NCBI GenBank assembly: GCA_019058245.1
Contig: JAHPZJ010000008.1
Location: 62,001-126,000 of the forward strand
Source of the DNA: Promethearchaeota archaeon
Lineage (GTDB): Archaea > Asgardarchaeota > Lokiarchaeia > Sigyniarchaeales > SOKP01
Length of the DNA: 64,000 bases
Reading direction: 5' to 3'
Shown here: positions 9,137-16,759 of the stretch, piece after piece
Layout: each line of letters starts with the position of its first letter
Position numbering within the stretch: position 1 is the stretch's first letter
Program-made: the position numbers and the translations under genes
The notes under the pieces: model-generated
What the model was told of the DNA's origin: nothing
Database searches by the model: none
The model's input: only the letters and a program-made list of their open reading frames with translations

Positions 9137-9523
9137 TTCTTACTAATATATACTTGAAAATTTAGCATTATAAAAGTCTCCTATATAATATATAAGGCAT
9201 TATTAATCTTCTATATACTCTAAGTAGGCTATTTGAGAACATTATTGATTAAAATTAAATTTATACAATATTTTAAAAGTGTTTAGGTAAAAGGAGTGTT
9301 GCAGTATATACTGCAACAATTTGTCAACATAGAATTAAAATGGAAAGAAAAGAACAAATTTGCATTGAGGAGAATTTGTTAAGGCGATAAGGGTTCTAGT
9401 TGACTTCCATCACTAATTTGTATATACTTTAGCGGATATATAAAAACTGTCTCCATAAAATCAAATGATAAATATTGAGTATATATTATAAATAGTAACA
9501 GATGTTAAAGGATTAATAATCCT
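9137..9523. other. 387-bp intergenic region with palindrome and nested stems
   Basis: No convincing gene is visible. It holds the 22-bp palindrome at 9297-9318, the nested complementary arms GTCAAC/GTTGAC (9323-9328 and 9399-9404) around AACAAATT/AATTTGTT (9353-9360 and 9373-9380), and a TATA-like ATATATAAAA near 9437-9446 that could serve the downstream Cys-rich membrane protein. The stretch 9350-9420 has more G and C than its surroundings. Confidence 0.5.
9297..9318. promoter_or_regulatory. Perfect 22-bp palindrome
   Basis: The half-site TGTTGCAGTAT is followed at once by its exact complement ATACTGCAACA, with no spacer. It lies about 160 bp from the start of the small acidic gene on the minus strand and 205 bp before the Cys-rich membrane protein. 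A dimeric regulator site is the simplest reading; a cruciform or RNA hairpin is possible. Confidence 0.5.
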
Positions 9524-10144
9524 ATGAAAAATTTTTATGATATATGTATTTGGAAAGACTCTGAGAATTGCAATACTTGCTTCCTTAATGGCAAGCTAAT
9601 ATGTCATTTCTATAGAAAATATTTGTTTAGTTTTCTTGGTTTTTTTTTTGCTTTTGCCATTACTGCCTTTATAGGTGTGATAATAGCGGGCTATGGTTGG
9701 TTTTTATTAGGTTGGATTGGTTTTTGGTTACTTTTCTTTGAATTTTGGGAGATTCGAATTCTATGTAGTCATTGTCCTTTCTATGCTGAAGAAGGGAATA
9801 CATTACATTGCATTGCTAATTATGGTAGCTTTAAACTATGGAAATTTCACCCAGAACCTATGAATTCGTCTGAAAAAATTCAATTAATAATTGGTTTTAT
9901 TATTCTTTTTGGGTATCCTTTAATTTTTTTGATATTAGATGCTCAAATAATCTTTTTAGTAATTTGTATTATTGAAATTTCCATTTTCTTTATTTTTTTA
10001 ATTGCAAAAAGGTGTGGAAACTGTTTAAATTTCTCTTGTCCTCTCAATCGTGTAAAAAAAGAAACGGTCGATTGTTTTCTTAAAAAAAATCCAGTAATGA
10101 GAAAGGCTTGGGAAGATAAAGGATATAAAATCTTAGAAAAATAG
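9524..10144 (+). CDS. Cys-rich four-helix membrane protein, function unknown
   Basis: A 206-residue protein with two pairs of hydrophobic helices (about residues 33-56, 57-78, 121-137, 139-160). Cysteines are concentrated outside the membrane: four in the first 27 residues, then ILCSHCPFY with another Cys in LHCIANYG, and finally RCGNCLNFSCPL with a later Cys. The repeated C-x2-C patterns flanking helices suggest metal or Fe-S binding at the membrane face, or a redox-active protein. Its position next to the sulfur-relay genes is suggestive only. I do not recognise a named family. Confidence 0.6.
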   Translation: MKNFYDICIWKDSENCNTCFLNGKLICHFYRKYLFSFLGFFFAFAITAFIGVIIAGYGWFLLGWIGFWLLFFEFWEIRILCSHCPFYAEEGNTLHCIANYGSFKLWKFHPEPMNSSEKIQLIIGFIILFGYPLIFLILDAQIIFLVICIIEISIFFIFLIAKRCGNCLNFSCPLNRVKKETVDCFLKKNPVMRKAWEDKGYKILEK

Positions 10145-10198
10145 ATTATGAAACAATCGAGAATTTATAATATAGTCACAGTATTTAACAGAAAAGAT

Positions 10199-11392
10199 TT
10201 AGAGAGATTCTGCAAATTCTTTTTTCTCTGGCCATTTCTTTACATAACAACGAACTGGAAAACCATTTGAAATTGCAGCTAGACAACGATTGCAAGAAAT
10301 ACAAGCTGCCTTTTCTTGTTTTCCTTCTTTAAAAGATTTAACTAAATAAGGTTCCCTAATGAATGGTCTTGCCATTGAAATAAAATCTGTAAAGCCTTTT
10401 TTTATAATTTCTTCAAAATAAGCTTTATTTCTCAAACCACCTACGACAACTATGGGTAATTTACCAACAATTTTTTTGATTTCTTTTGCAGCCTCAACAT
10501 TATAACCTTCCTCTAATTCAAATTTTCCTTTTATGTCTAAGAAAGATTTTTCTGCTAATGGTTTTATCTTATCTGGTAAAAATTCAGTAAATTCTTTAAC
10601 CGGAACAGTTCCACGACACATATTAAATATAGAGAAAGTTGTTGAACCTGCGCTAACCTCAATTCCATCAATACCTGAATTTTTAAGCCATTTTGCATAT
10701 TTACATGCTAAGGGGATATCGATTCCTTTTCTTGGAGTGTAATCTACAGTATTAAGTTTTAATAAAAGAGCCATATCTCTTGGAATGACTTTTTTAATGT
10801 TTATTATAAGTTCTTTGGCATATTTAAAACGATTTTCATCTGTTCCACCCCACTTATCTTTTCTACGATTATAAAAAGGAGAGAGAAACTGATTGATTAA
10901 GTATCCATGAGCACTATGCAATTGAATTGCATCCGCGCCTGCTTCAACTGTACGCCTAGCAGCCTTAATAAATGATTCAATTGACTCTTGGATATCTTCT
11001 TCGGTCATTTCTTTTGGTTTGGTAAAGGTTATTGGATTCATAACTTGTTTGGAGGGCCCCAAAGGAAGAGAACCTATTATTTCTTTATGTGTTTGCAATC
11101 CTCCATGTCCTATTTGAAATGCAACTTTTCCATCTTCTCTATGAATCATGTTAACCATTCGTTTTAGACTAGGAATTAAATCATCATTATGAATTCCTGT
11201 TTGATGTTTGGATATCTGTCCTAAAGGATGCACATACATAAAGCCTGTAATAATTAAACCAATTTTACCTTTAGCAAGAGTGCTAAAAAGTTTAATAAGT
11301 TGTTCAGATACTTCACCAGATTCATGAGCCAAATTGGTAACTACTGCTGAACGTACAAAACGATTTTTTACTTCCATTTTTCCAATTTTCAT
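10199..11392 (-). CDS. Old yellow enzyme-type NADH:flavin oxidoreductase with Fe-S site
   Basis: A 397-residue FMN-binding TIM barrel of the old-yellow-enzyme/2,4-dienoyl-CoA reductase family. Visible marks are the catalytic LHSAHGYL (158-165), RRKDKWGG (176-183), the phosphate-binding VVVGGLR (315-321) and SMARPFIREP (339-348). The C-terminal cysteines C364, C367, C370 and C382 fit the [4Fe-4S] site of the dienoyl-CoA reductase branch. The NAD(P)-binding C-terminal domain of that enzyme is absent, so electrons must come from a partner or directly from NADH. Likely role: reduction of an enoyl-CoA or another activated alkene, which would fit with the acyl-CoA ligases 3 kb away. The gene is monocistronic. 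Confidence 0.88.
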   Translation of the reverse strand: MKIGKMEVKNRFVRSAVVTNLAHESGEVSEQLIKLFSTLAKGKIGLIITGFMYVHPLGQISKHQTGIHNDDLIPSLKRMVNMIHREDGKVAFQIGHGGLQTHKEIIGSLPLGPSKQVMNPITFTKPKEMTEEDIQESIESFIKAARRTVEAGADAIQLHSAHGYLINQFLSPFYNRRKDKWGGTDENRFKYAKELIINIKKVIPRDMALLLKLNTVDYTPRKGIDIPLACKYAKWLKNSGIDGIEVSAGSTTFSIFNMCRGTVPVKEFTEFLPDKIKPLAEKSFLDIKGKFELEEGYNVEAAKEIKKIVGKLPIVVVGGLRNKAYFEEIIKKGFTDFISMARPFIREPYLVKSFKEGKQEKAACISCNRCLAAISNGFPVRCYVKKWPEKKEFAESL

Positions 11393-11649
11393 TGATTTAA
11401 ATAAAATTGAAATAATTTATCACCATTTTTACTTATTTCATAAATTTTTTTTTTATTTTGATATCCCTTAGTAAATATAACAGTTAATTAATAGTTGGGG
11501 ATACTTATGACATTTAAAATTCTTAGATAACTTTATTATCTAATTTTTAATGATTTCTTTTATTTAAATAAAGAAAACACACTTTTTAATTAAAGTTAAA
11601 CCTTTAAATTGTTTAATGAAATTTAATATAACAGAATAATTAATCTATT

Positions 11650-12006
11650 TTGGAAATTTTGAAAGAAAAAAGATGTCGGGTTATTAAGAAATACGAATCG
11701 CCATATACAGATCCTTTTTTAATAACTAAGGGAGAAATGTTATCTATTAGCGAAAAAGATAGTGAATGGTCAGGATGGATATGGTGTACTAAAAAAAATG
11801 GAATAAGTCGTTGGGTACCTGAGAGTTACCTTAAAATCGAGGGAAATTCTGGTAAAGCAAACCAAGATTATAATGCAACAGAACTTTCTGTTAATTTTGG
11901 AGAAGAATTATTCATTGAACAAGAAGAAGCTGAATGGTATTGGGTTACAAATCAGCAAGGAAAAAGTGGATGGGTTCCAATTAAAAATGTTCAAATAATT
12001 AACTAA
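11650..12006 (+). CDS. Tandem SH3-like domain protein
   Basis: A 118-residue protein made of two SH3-like barrels and little else. Each has the pattern of a starting strand, an acidic turn, a 'GE-x-L-x-I' strand and a 'GW-x-W/V-P' end: first GEMLSISEKDSEW...RWVPESYL (about residues 28-62), then GEELFIEQEEAEW...GWVPIKNV (about 84-115). SH3 folds bind peptides or proteins. The family occurs in archaea and bacteria as well as eukaryotes, so it is not by itself a eukaryotic signature. The start is TTG; no ATG lies near it in frame. The hydrolase gene follows 50 bp downstream on the same strand. Confidence 0.75.
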   Translation: MEILKEKRCRVIKKYESPYTDPFLITKGEMLSISEKDSEWSGWIWCTKKNGISRWVPESYLKIEGNSGKANQDYNATELSVNFGEELFIEQEEAEWYWVTNQQGKSGWVPIKNVQIIN

Positions 12007-12056
12007 AATTAAAATCATAGATTATTTATTAGAATCATAAACAAATTAATTTTAAA

Positions 12057-12866
12057 ATGCTAAAATACTCAAGCAGTAAAGAATGGTTCGAAATCATAAA
12101 ATATAAGGATTATTTATATGTAATCAGGGAAAGATTAGATGAAATTGATCCTCGGTTTTATACTACTTACACTAATTTATATTTACTTATAGGCGCTCAT
12201 TCAGCTTTATTGATTGATACGGGATGTGGTTTATTTCCACTCAAATCGATTATTGAAGATTTAATTTTGGATAAGATTCTACTAGTTATCAATACCCACT
12301 CTCATTTTGATCATGTTTGTGGAAATCATGAATTTGATAATATAATGATTCATAGAAGAGAACGTAGGCTAATTTCTAAACCTCGTGATATCGCATTTTT
12401 ACGTGATTCACCCAAAGAAATAATAAAACGCTATGAAAATAGTGGTTTCATAATACCACCTACTAAAGAAATCCAACCAGTAACAGATAACCAAGTTTTA
12501 GAGTTAGGTGGTTTATCTGTTAAAATTATTCATACACCTGGACATTCTCCTGGTTCAATATCTTTATTAACGGATAAAAATGAACTATTTACTGGAGATA
12601 CAGCACATTATGGAATGATGTATTTAACAAAAGCAGCATTTCCCATATTTCTTACAAGTATTATAAAATTGTTAGAATTATGTGAAGAGTCAAATAAAAT
12701 TGAAATCTATCCTTCTCATGAAGAATTTGCTGTTGGAAAAGATTTATTGGTAAATCTCAGTAATGGTGTAAAAAATATTGAGCATATTTGGGATACACGT
12801 AAAAGAGATGATTTTTTAGAAGCGTGGTTATTATCAGATGAGAATTTTAAATATTTAATTTTTTGA
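12057..12866 (+). CDS. Metallo-beta-lactamase fold hydrolase
   Basis: A 269-residue MBL-fold enzyme. The metal ligands are clear: NTHSHFDH with H81, H83, D85 and H86, then TPGHSPGS with H163, FTGDTAH with D181, and YPSHEE with H221. This is the full set for a two-metal hydrolase of the glyoxalase II / lactonase / quorum-quenching type. Substrate cannot be read from the sequence. It follows the SH3-like gene by 50 bp and may share its transcript. The ATG is reached without a clear ribosome binding site. Confidence 0.87.
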   Translation: MLKYSSSKEWFEIIKYKDYLYVIRERLDEIDPRFYTTYTNLYLLIGAHSALLIDTGCGLFPLKSIIEDLILDKILLVINTHSHFDHVCGNHEFDNIMIHRRERRLISKPRDIAFLRDSPKEIIKRYENSGFIIPPTKEIQPVTDNQVLELGGLSVKIIHTPGHSPGSISLLTDKNELFTGDTAHYGMMYLTKAAFPIFLTSIIKLLELCEESNKIEIYPSHEEFAVGKDLLVNLSNGVKNIEHIWDTRKRDDFLEAWLLSDENFKYLIF

Positions 12867-12882
12867 ATTGATTTTTCTCTAA

Positions 12883-13338
12883 TTACATTTTCATTTTGAC
12901 TGCTATTATTTCGCCTGTTGCACATTCTTTATCTCTAACAAACATCGAACATGAAATATTAATTTTCCTTTCCTGCATATCCTTAATTCGCGCTCTGAAA
13001 ACCCACTGTTTATTCAATGGGGCCGGATTTAGATATTTCACAGATAAACTTCCTGTTAAATATAGCATTGGTGGATCTGTGCCAAATTCTCGACCTTCAG
13101 CTCTATAAGCGGCGGAAATTGCAGTATTAAGACAGTGACAATCAAGAATAGTGGCAATTATTCCCCCACATCCTCTACCTGAAAAGGCACAGTGATATTT
13201 TTTTGGTTTCCATGTACACACACATTCATCTCCTTCCCAATAGCTCTTTATCTGCAATCCATGCTCATTATTCCTCCCGCATCCCCAACAATAAGTGCCC
13301 ATTTCAGGCCATTGATCTTGTATTGCTCTATTTTCCAT
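12883..13338 (-). CDS. Hot-dog fold thioesterase (PaaI-like)
   Basis: A 151-residue protein with hot-dog features: 'CWGCGRNNEHGLQIKSYWEGDE' near the N-terminus (the 'C-x-G-C-G-x-x-N-x-x-G-L' start of one thioesterase subfamily), a central helix GRGCGGIIATILDCH that holds the acyl-CoA site, and the sheet 'GSLSVKYLNPAPL'. Enzymes of this type cleave acyl-CoA thioesters. It is unusually rich in cysteine (nine). It stands tail-to-tail with the MBL hydrolase. An acyl-CoA substrate would fit the ligases and reductase in this window, by inference. Confidence 0.8.
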   Translation of the reverse strand: MENRAIQDQWPEMGTYCWGCGRNNEHGLQIKSYWEGDECVCTWKPKKYHCAFSGRGCGGIIATILDCHCLNTAISAAYRAEGREFGTDPPMLYLTGSLSVKYLNPAPLNKQWVFRARIKDMQERKINISCSMFVRDKECATGEIIAVKMKM

Positions 13339-13468
13339 AAATAATCCTCTTTTTTGATTTTATATAAATTTATTTCTTTAATAATTTGAAATAACGTTAT
13401 TATCTTTGCTATAATTCCCTTATGAAATATCAATATTATTTAAAAAGTTTTAAGATAAATTGAGGAAA

Positions 13469-14182
13469 TTAAGTCTTTTTCCACCAGTAAGGAATTTCAA
13501 CATTTTTTAATTTATTATTATTAAAAAGTAAGATATCATCCTCATTAAAAGAAAGCGCGAATCCTCCTAGATATGATACCCAATTCTTACATGGAGGAAT
13601 TCCAAACCAACCAAAACGTAGTGCTATTAAAAAAAAGTCATGTGTAATATGGATATCTATGTTTCTATCAGGACTCTCTTTAAATTTCTTCGAAAATAGT
13701 TCAGCTGCTTTTTTACAGTATTCCTGTAGAGGTGTTATTTCATTTGGTAAATATAAACCTGCGATCCAGCGAAAAAAGAACTGCTTAGCTGAATGCGTTT
13801 TCATTTGATTTGGGAAAAAGTCTCGCGCAGTTTCTAAATTATAAAGAGGCCCAAAGGAACCTGATATTTCACCTTCGCCATCAATACCTTTAAATCCAGA
13901 TAAAATGTCTTCTGCTGTTTCTTGACATCTCCAAACAACGCTATGAAATAATCGAATGGATCTATCTCTAGGTAATTCTTCACCGAATTTCTTAGCAATC
14001 ATATGTCCTTCAGGTGTTAATCTAAGTTTGGTTATTGCATCTAACTCTTCAGGTTCATCTCTTTGAGAATGTCTAAGAATAAGGAGAATTTTTGAATTAT
14101 CTGGAAATTTTTTAAGTCCATCGATTATTTGTCGTGCTTCAGAAGTCCAATCTGCTTCTTTCCAAATTTTATTGATATCCAT
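13469..14182 (-). CDS. Histidine phosphatase superfamily protein
   Basis: A 237-residue protein with the branch-1 histidine phosphatase core: LILRHSQRDE with R37 and the phospho-acceptor H38 (RHG variant RHS), RCQETA (85-90) matching the usual 'R..ETA', and ITHD with H181. These supply both catalytic histidines and two arginines, so activity is likely, on a phosphorylated small molecule or protein. The RHSQR start is seen in archaeal and fungal members of unknown substrate. It is monocistronic, with a minus-strand neighbour upstream about 100 bp away. Confidence 0.8.
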   Translation of the reverse strand: MDINKIWKEADWTSEARQIIDGLKKFPDNSKILLILRHSQRDEPEELDAITKLRLTPEGHMIAKKFGEELPRDRSIRLFHSVVWRCQETAEDILSGFKGIDGEGEISGSFGPLYNLETARDFFPNQMKTHSAKQFFFRWIAGLYLPNEITPLQEYCKKAAELFSKKFKESPDRNIDIHITHDFFLIALRFGWFGIPPCKNWVSYLGGFALSFNEDDILLFNNNKLKNVEIPYWWKKT

Positions 14183-14284
14183 ATAAATTAAAACATTATA
14201 TACCTTTAGAAAATTTACTTTTTATAAATTAAAAGCATAAGTTATTTTTGAAGCGATATTTATAATTAAAATAACTAAAGTAGG

Positions 14285-14620
14285 CTATTTTTCACTCAAT
14301 CCAGTTAAGACTTGCTCCATTTTCTCTCGGTAAATTTCAAAAGCTTCTCTGCCTTCTTTACTGAGTTTTAATATAGTTTGCGGTTTTTTACCCTTAAACT
14401 TTTTTTCTACTTCCACGTATCCTACAGATTCAAGTCTGTTTAAATGAGAAGATAAATTTCCATCAGTTAATCCCGTTTGATTTCTCAAGAAAACGAAATC
14501 AGCACTCTCAACGACATATAAAACTGACATAATCATCAATCTTGATGGTTCATGAATGATTTTATCAATGTCGCTGAGTGGTTGGATAATATCCTCTGAC
14601 TCCGCTTTCTTCTTTGCCAT
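14285..14620 (-). CDS. Winged-helix transcriptional regulator of the ABC operon
   Basis: A 111-residue winged-helix protein of the ArsR/MarR-like archaeal type ('IIHEPSRLMIMSVLY', then the recognition helix in 'TDGNLSSHLNRLESVGYVEV', then a wing 'GKKPQTILKLSKEG'). No ligand cysteines or sensor domain are present. It is the last gene of a long minus-strand operon that encodes an ABC exporter and three related membrane proteins; a good Shine-Dalgarno (AGGAG) overlaps the end of the preceding gene. Regulators of this family next to such transporters usually control their own operon, so the palindrome at 19996-20013 is a natural candidate target. Confidence 0.85.
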   Translation of the reverse strand: MAKKKAESEDIIQPLSDIDKIIHEPSRLMIMSVLYVVESADFVFLRNQTGLTDGNLSSHLNRLESVGYVEVEKKFKGKKPQTILKLSKEGREAFEIYREKMEQVLTGLSEK

Positions 14621-14630
14621 TGAAACACTC

Positions 14631-15266
14631 CTATTTTGTTAACTGATAATTTCTAAAAAATGTTATAAAATAATATAAGCCAATTACTACAATTACCCCT
14701 CCCGTAATACCAAAAGGAAGTAATATATCCAGAGGGGTCCCTACAATTGGATAAAGCAATTCTGTTAAAAAAAAACCTAATCCTGCCAGAATGGCATAAA
14801 TATATAATCTTGTGAAATCTAGAAAATAAGCTACTACCACAAAAGGTAAGGTTATTCCCCCTAATCCAAGAATTAATGTTATTATGAGTGGTTCGAATTC
14901 TATGGAATTAACTAAGTTTGAAAAAGGTAAAATCAATAGAACGATATTTAAAATGAAAAATGCAAATAAAAATATCCTGAGTTTTTGTTGCTTTGATTTA
15001 CGCTTTGGTCCAAATTTGACAATTCCTAGACGCGGAATAGTGATAAGTTTTTTCCCTAAATAAAATATCAAAAAGGCACTAATGTTTAATATTAAAACTG
15101 GAATAACAGCAAGCCATAACTCACTCAAATTGAGAATTGAACTCAAAAAGGTACTAAGCCCTACACTTAATATAATCAAACCGATAAATAAATCCCATAA
15201 CCCATCCTCGAATATTGACCTATAAGCTTTTCTCTCAAGCGATTTTAAATCTACATTTTCAGCCAT
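14631..15266 (-). CDS. Five-helix membrane protein, paralogue 3 of 3
   Basis: A 211-residue membrane protein with a cytoplasmic head 'DLKSLERKAYRSIFEDGLWDLFIG' (acidic, with conserved E-D-G-x-x-D) and five or six hydrophobic helices. A basic loop after helix 2 reads 'TIPRLGIVKFGPKRKSKQQK'. The same plan occurs in the two preceding genes, so the three arose by tandem duplication. Only three bases separate it from the preceding gene, and the Shine-Dalgarno GGAGAGGG is built from that gene's last codons, so translation is coupled. The family is unknown to me; association with an ABC exporter and a regulator suggests a role in envelope stress or lipid or peptide export. Confidence 0.8.
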   Translation of the reverse strand: MAENVDLKSLERKAYRSIFEDGLWDLFIGLIILSVGLSTFLSSILNLSELWLAVIPVLILNISAFLIFYLGKKLITIPRLGIVKFGPKRKSKQQKLRIFLFAFFILNIVLLILPFSNLVNSIEFEPLIITLILGLGGITLPFVVVAYFLDFTRLYIYAILAGLGFFLTELLYPIVGTPLDILLPFGITGGVIVVIGLYYFITFFRNYQLTK

Positions 15267-15269
15267 ATA

Positions 15270-15908
15270 TTAAGCCCTCTCCTCTTTTGGTAATGGATAT
15301 TTCTTAAGAAAACGAATAAAAAGTACTAAACCCATTAAAAAAATAACACTTCCTATAATCCCATATGATAAAAGCCATCTAACAGTATAATCTATGTAAT
15401 CATACAATAACTCATTGATGAATATAGCTAACCATATAAGCAATCCGATTAGATATAATCGGGGATATTTCATCAAATAGCCAATTATTCCAAAAATAGG
15501 TATAATAAATAAACCTATAATTAATATAAACATAATTCCTGTTACTTTTATCCCTGAACCACTTCCTGTAATTAATAAGATAATAAATATTAACTGGATT
15601 GTTACTTGAATAATTATCACAATGAATAATTTTTTTCTCATTGATTTTATAGAAGCACCTGGTTTAGCAATCCCTGTTCTCGGTTGAATGACGTATTTAA
15701 TAATAGTAATAAGACACACCTCCGCTATTATCACAAGAATTAATGGCCATAAAAAATACTTATATGGTGAGGGTAAGGTTTCACGAAAGAAAGGACCAAA
15801 ACTCATTCCCGCGACTATAAAGCCAATAAGCATATCAAAGGCCCCATGCTGGTGGGCTGTTTTGAGAATATTTTTCTCAATTTTTTTTAAATCAATATTC
15901 TCTACCAT
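15270..15908 (-). CDS. Five-helix membrane protein, paralogue 2 of 3
   Basis: A 212-residue paralogue of its two neighbours, beginning 'DLKKIEKNILKTAHQHGAFD', where the E-D-G of the others is replaced by Q-H-G. It keeps the basic loop 'QPRTGIAKPGASIKSMRKK' and ends in KEERA. It is the most diverged of the three. Its stop is three bases before the next start and its own Shine-Dalgarno GAGGAG lies inside the end of the upstream gene. The conserved head followed by helices could dock a soluble partner, perhaps the ABC ATPase, but no catalytic motif is visible. Confidence 0.8.
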   Translation of the reverse strand: MVENIDLKKIEKNILKTAHQHGAFDMLIGFIVAGMSFGPFFRETLPSPYKYFLWPLILVIIAEVCLITIIKYVIQPRTGIAKPGASIKSMRKKLFIVIIIQVTIQLIFIILLITGSGSGIKVTGIMFILIIGLFIIPIFGIIGYLMKYPRLYLIGLLIWLAIFINELLYDYIDYTVRWLLSYGIIGSVIFLMGLVLFIRFLKKYPLPKEERA

Positions 15909-15911
15909 TTT

Positions 15912-16559
15912 TTAAGCCATCTCCTCTTTATGTACTGGGTATTTCTGGAGAAATTTGATTAAAGAAATAAGACCCATGAGTATTATTATTCCACTTACAA
16001 TGCTAAATACTATTAAAACATCAAAAGGTTCAGGTAGAAAAAGTGAGAATACATCTGACAAAAAGAAACTTAATCCTACCAGTAAACCGAAAATATAAAA
16101 AGGAGGATGTTGTAAGAAATATGCTGTAAAACATACAGGAGCTGTTATAAAAAGTAATCCTAAAATTAATCCATCTAAATATCCTGGAAATTCTAAGCTT
16201 AATTCAGGATTAGTAAATCGGATTAAAAATAGGATTAAAAGAATAAGGAGATTTATAGATAATACAAATAATGTTTTTAATTTACGCCCTTTTCGTTTAA
16301 TTCCAAATTTTACTATACCTAATCTAGGTTGAGTAATTAATTTTTTTGCAGTTAAAAAAAAAGCTAACCCTATTCCAATAAAAATAATTATAATAAATTT
16401 ATCGAGAGGGTTAGGCACCACAGGACTAAGAGTCATCCCCATACCAAGCCCTAGAATTAATATACCAAAATAAATATCCAAAATTCCATCTTCGAGTGTC
16501 GATCTCCATGTTTTTTTCTCGATTTCCTTTAAATCAATCTTTTCTGTTATTTTTTTCAC
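15912..16559 (-). CDS. Five-helix membrane protein, paralogue 1 of 3
   Basis: A 215-residue member of the triplet, with head 'DLKEIEKKTWRSTLEDGILD', the basic loop 'TQPRLGIVKFGIKRKGRK' and C-terminus KEEMA. The first and third copies share 'LGIVKFG.KRK' exactly, so they are closer to each other than to the middle copy. It is the first of the three to be translated and follows the 31-residue peptide gene by 14 bp. It lacks a signal peptide. Function unknown; the operon context points to work with the ABC exporter. Confidence 0.8.
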   Translation of the reverse strand: MKKITEKIDLKEIEKKTWRSTLEDGILDIYFGILILGLGMGMTLSPVVPNPLDKFIIIIFIGIGLAFFLTAKKLITQPRLGIVKFGIKRKGRKLKTLFVLSINLLILLILFLIRFTNPELSLEFPGYLDGLILGLLFITAPVCFTAYFLQHPPFYIFGLLVGLSFFLSDVFSLFLPEPFDVLIVFSIVSGIIILMGLISLIKFLQKYPVHKEEMA

Positions 16560-16573
16560 CTTAATATTATATT

Positions 16574-16669
16574 TTAAGACATATTATCTAAGAATATCAT
16601 GATGTTTACTATAAAAATTGCAGAAAACACAATGATTAATATGATTCTTAAAACTAATATCTTTTTCAT
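16574..16669 (-). CDS. 31-residue single-helix membrane peptide
   Basis: A very short gene within the 200-bp gap between the ABC permease and the membrane paralogues. It encodes MKKILVLRII followed by a strongly hydrophobic stretch and ends FLDNMS. A good Shine-Dalgarno, GGAGGAT at 16676-16682, stands seven bases before the ATG. Basic N-terminus plus one membrane helix is typical of small transporter-associated or stress peptides. The combination of a strong ribosome site, same strand and position inside the operon makes it credible, though a peptide this short cannot be proven by reading. Confidence 0.6.
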   Translation of the reverse strand: MKKILVLRIILIIVFSAIFIVNIMIFLDNMS

Positions 16670-16759
16670 TAATTTATCCTCCGTTGATTTATTATTTTTT
16701 ATTTCTTAATTGATAACCTATTAAAAAAAAGAAAGAAATGAAATTTCTTCGAACTTATT

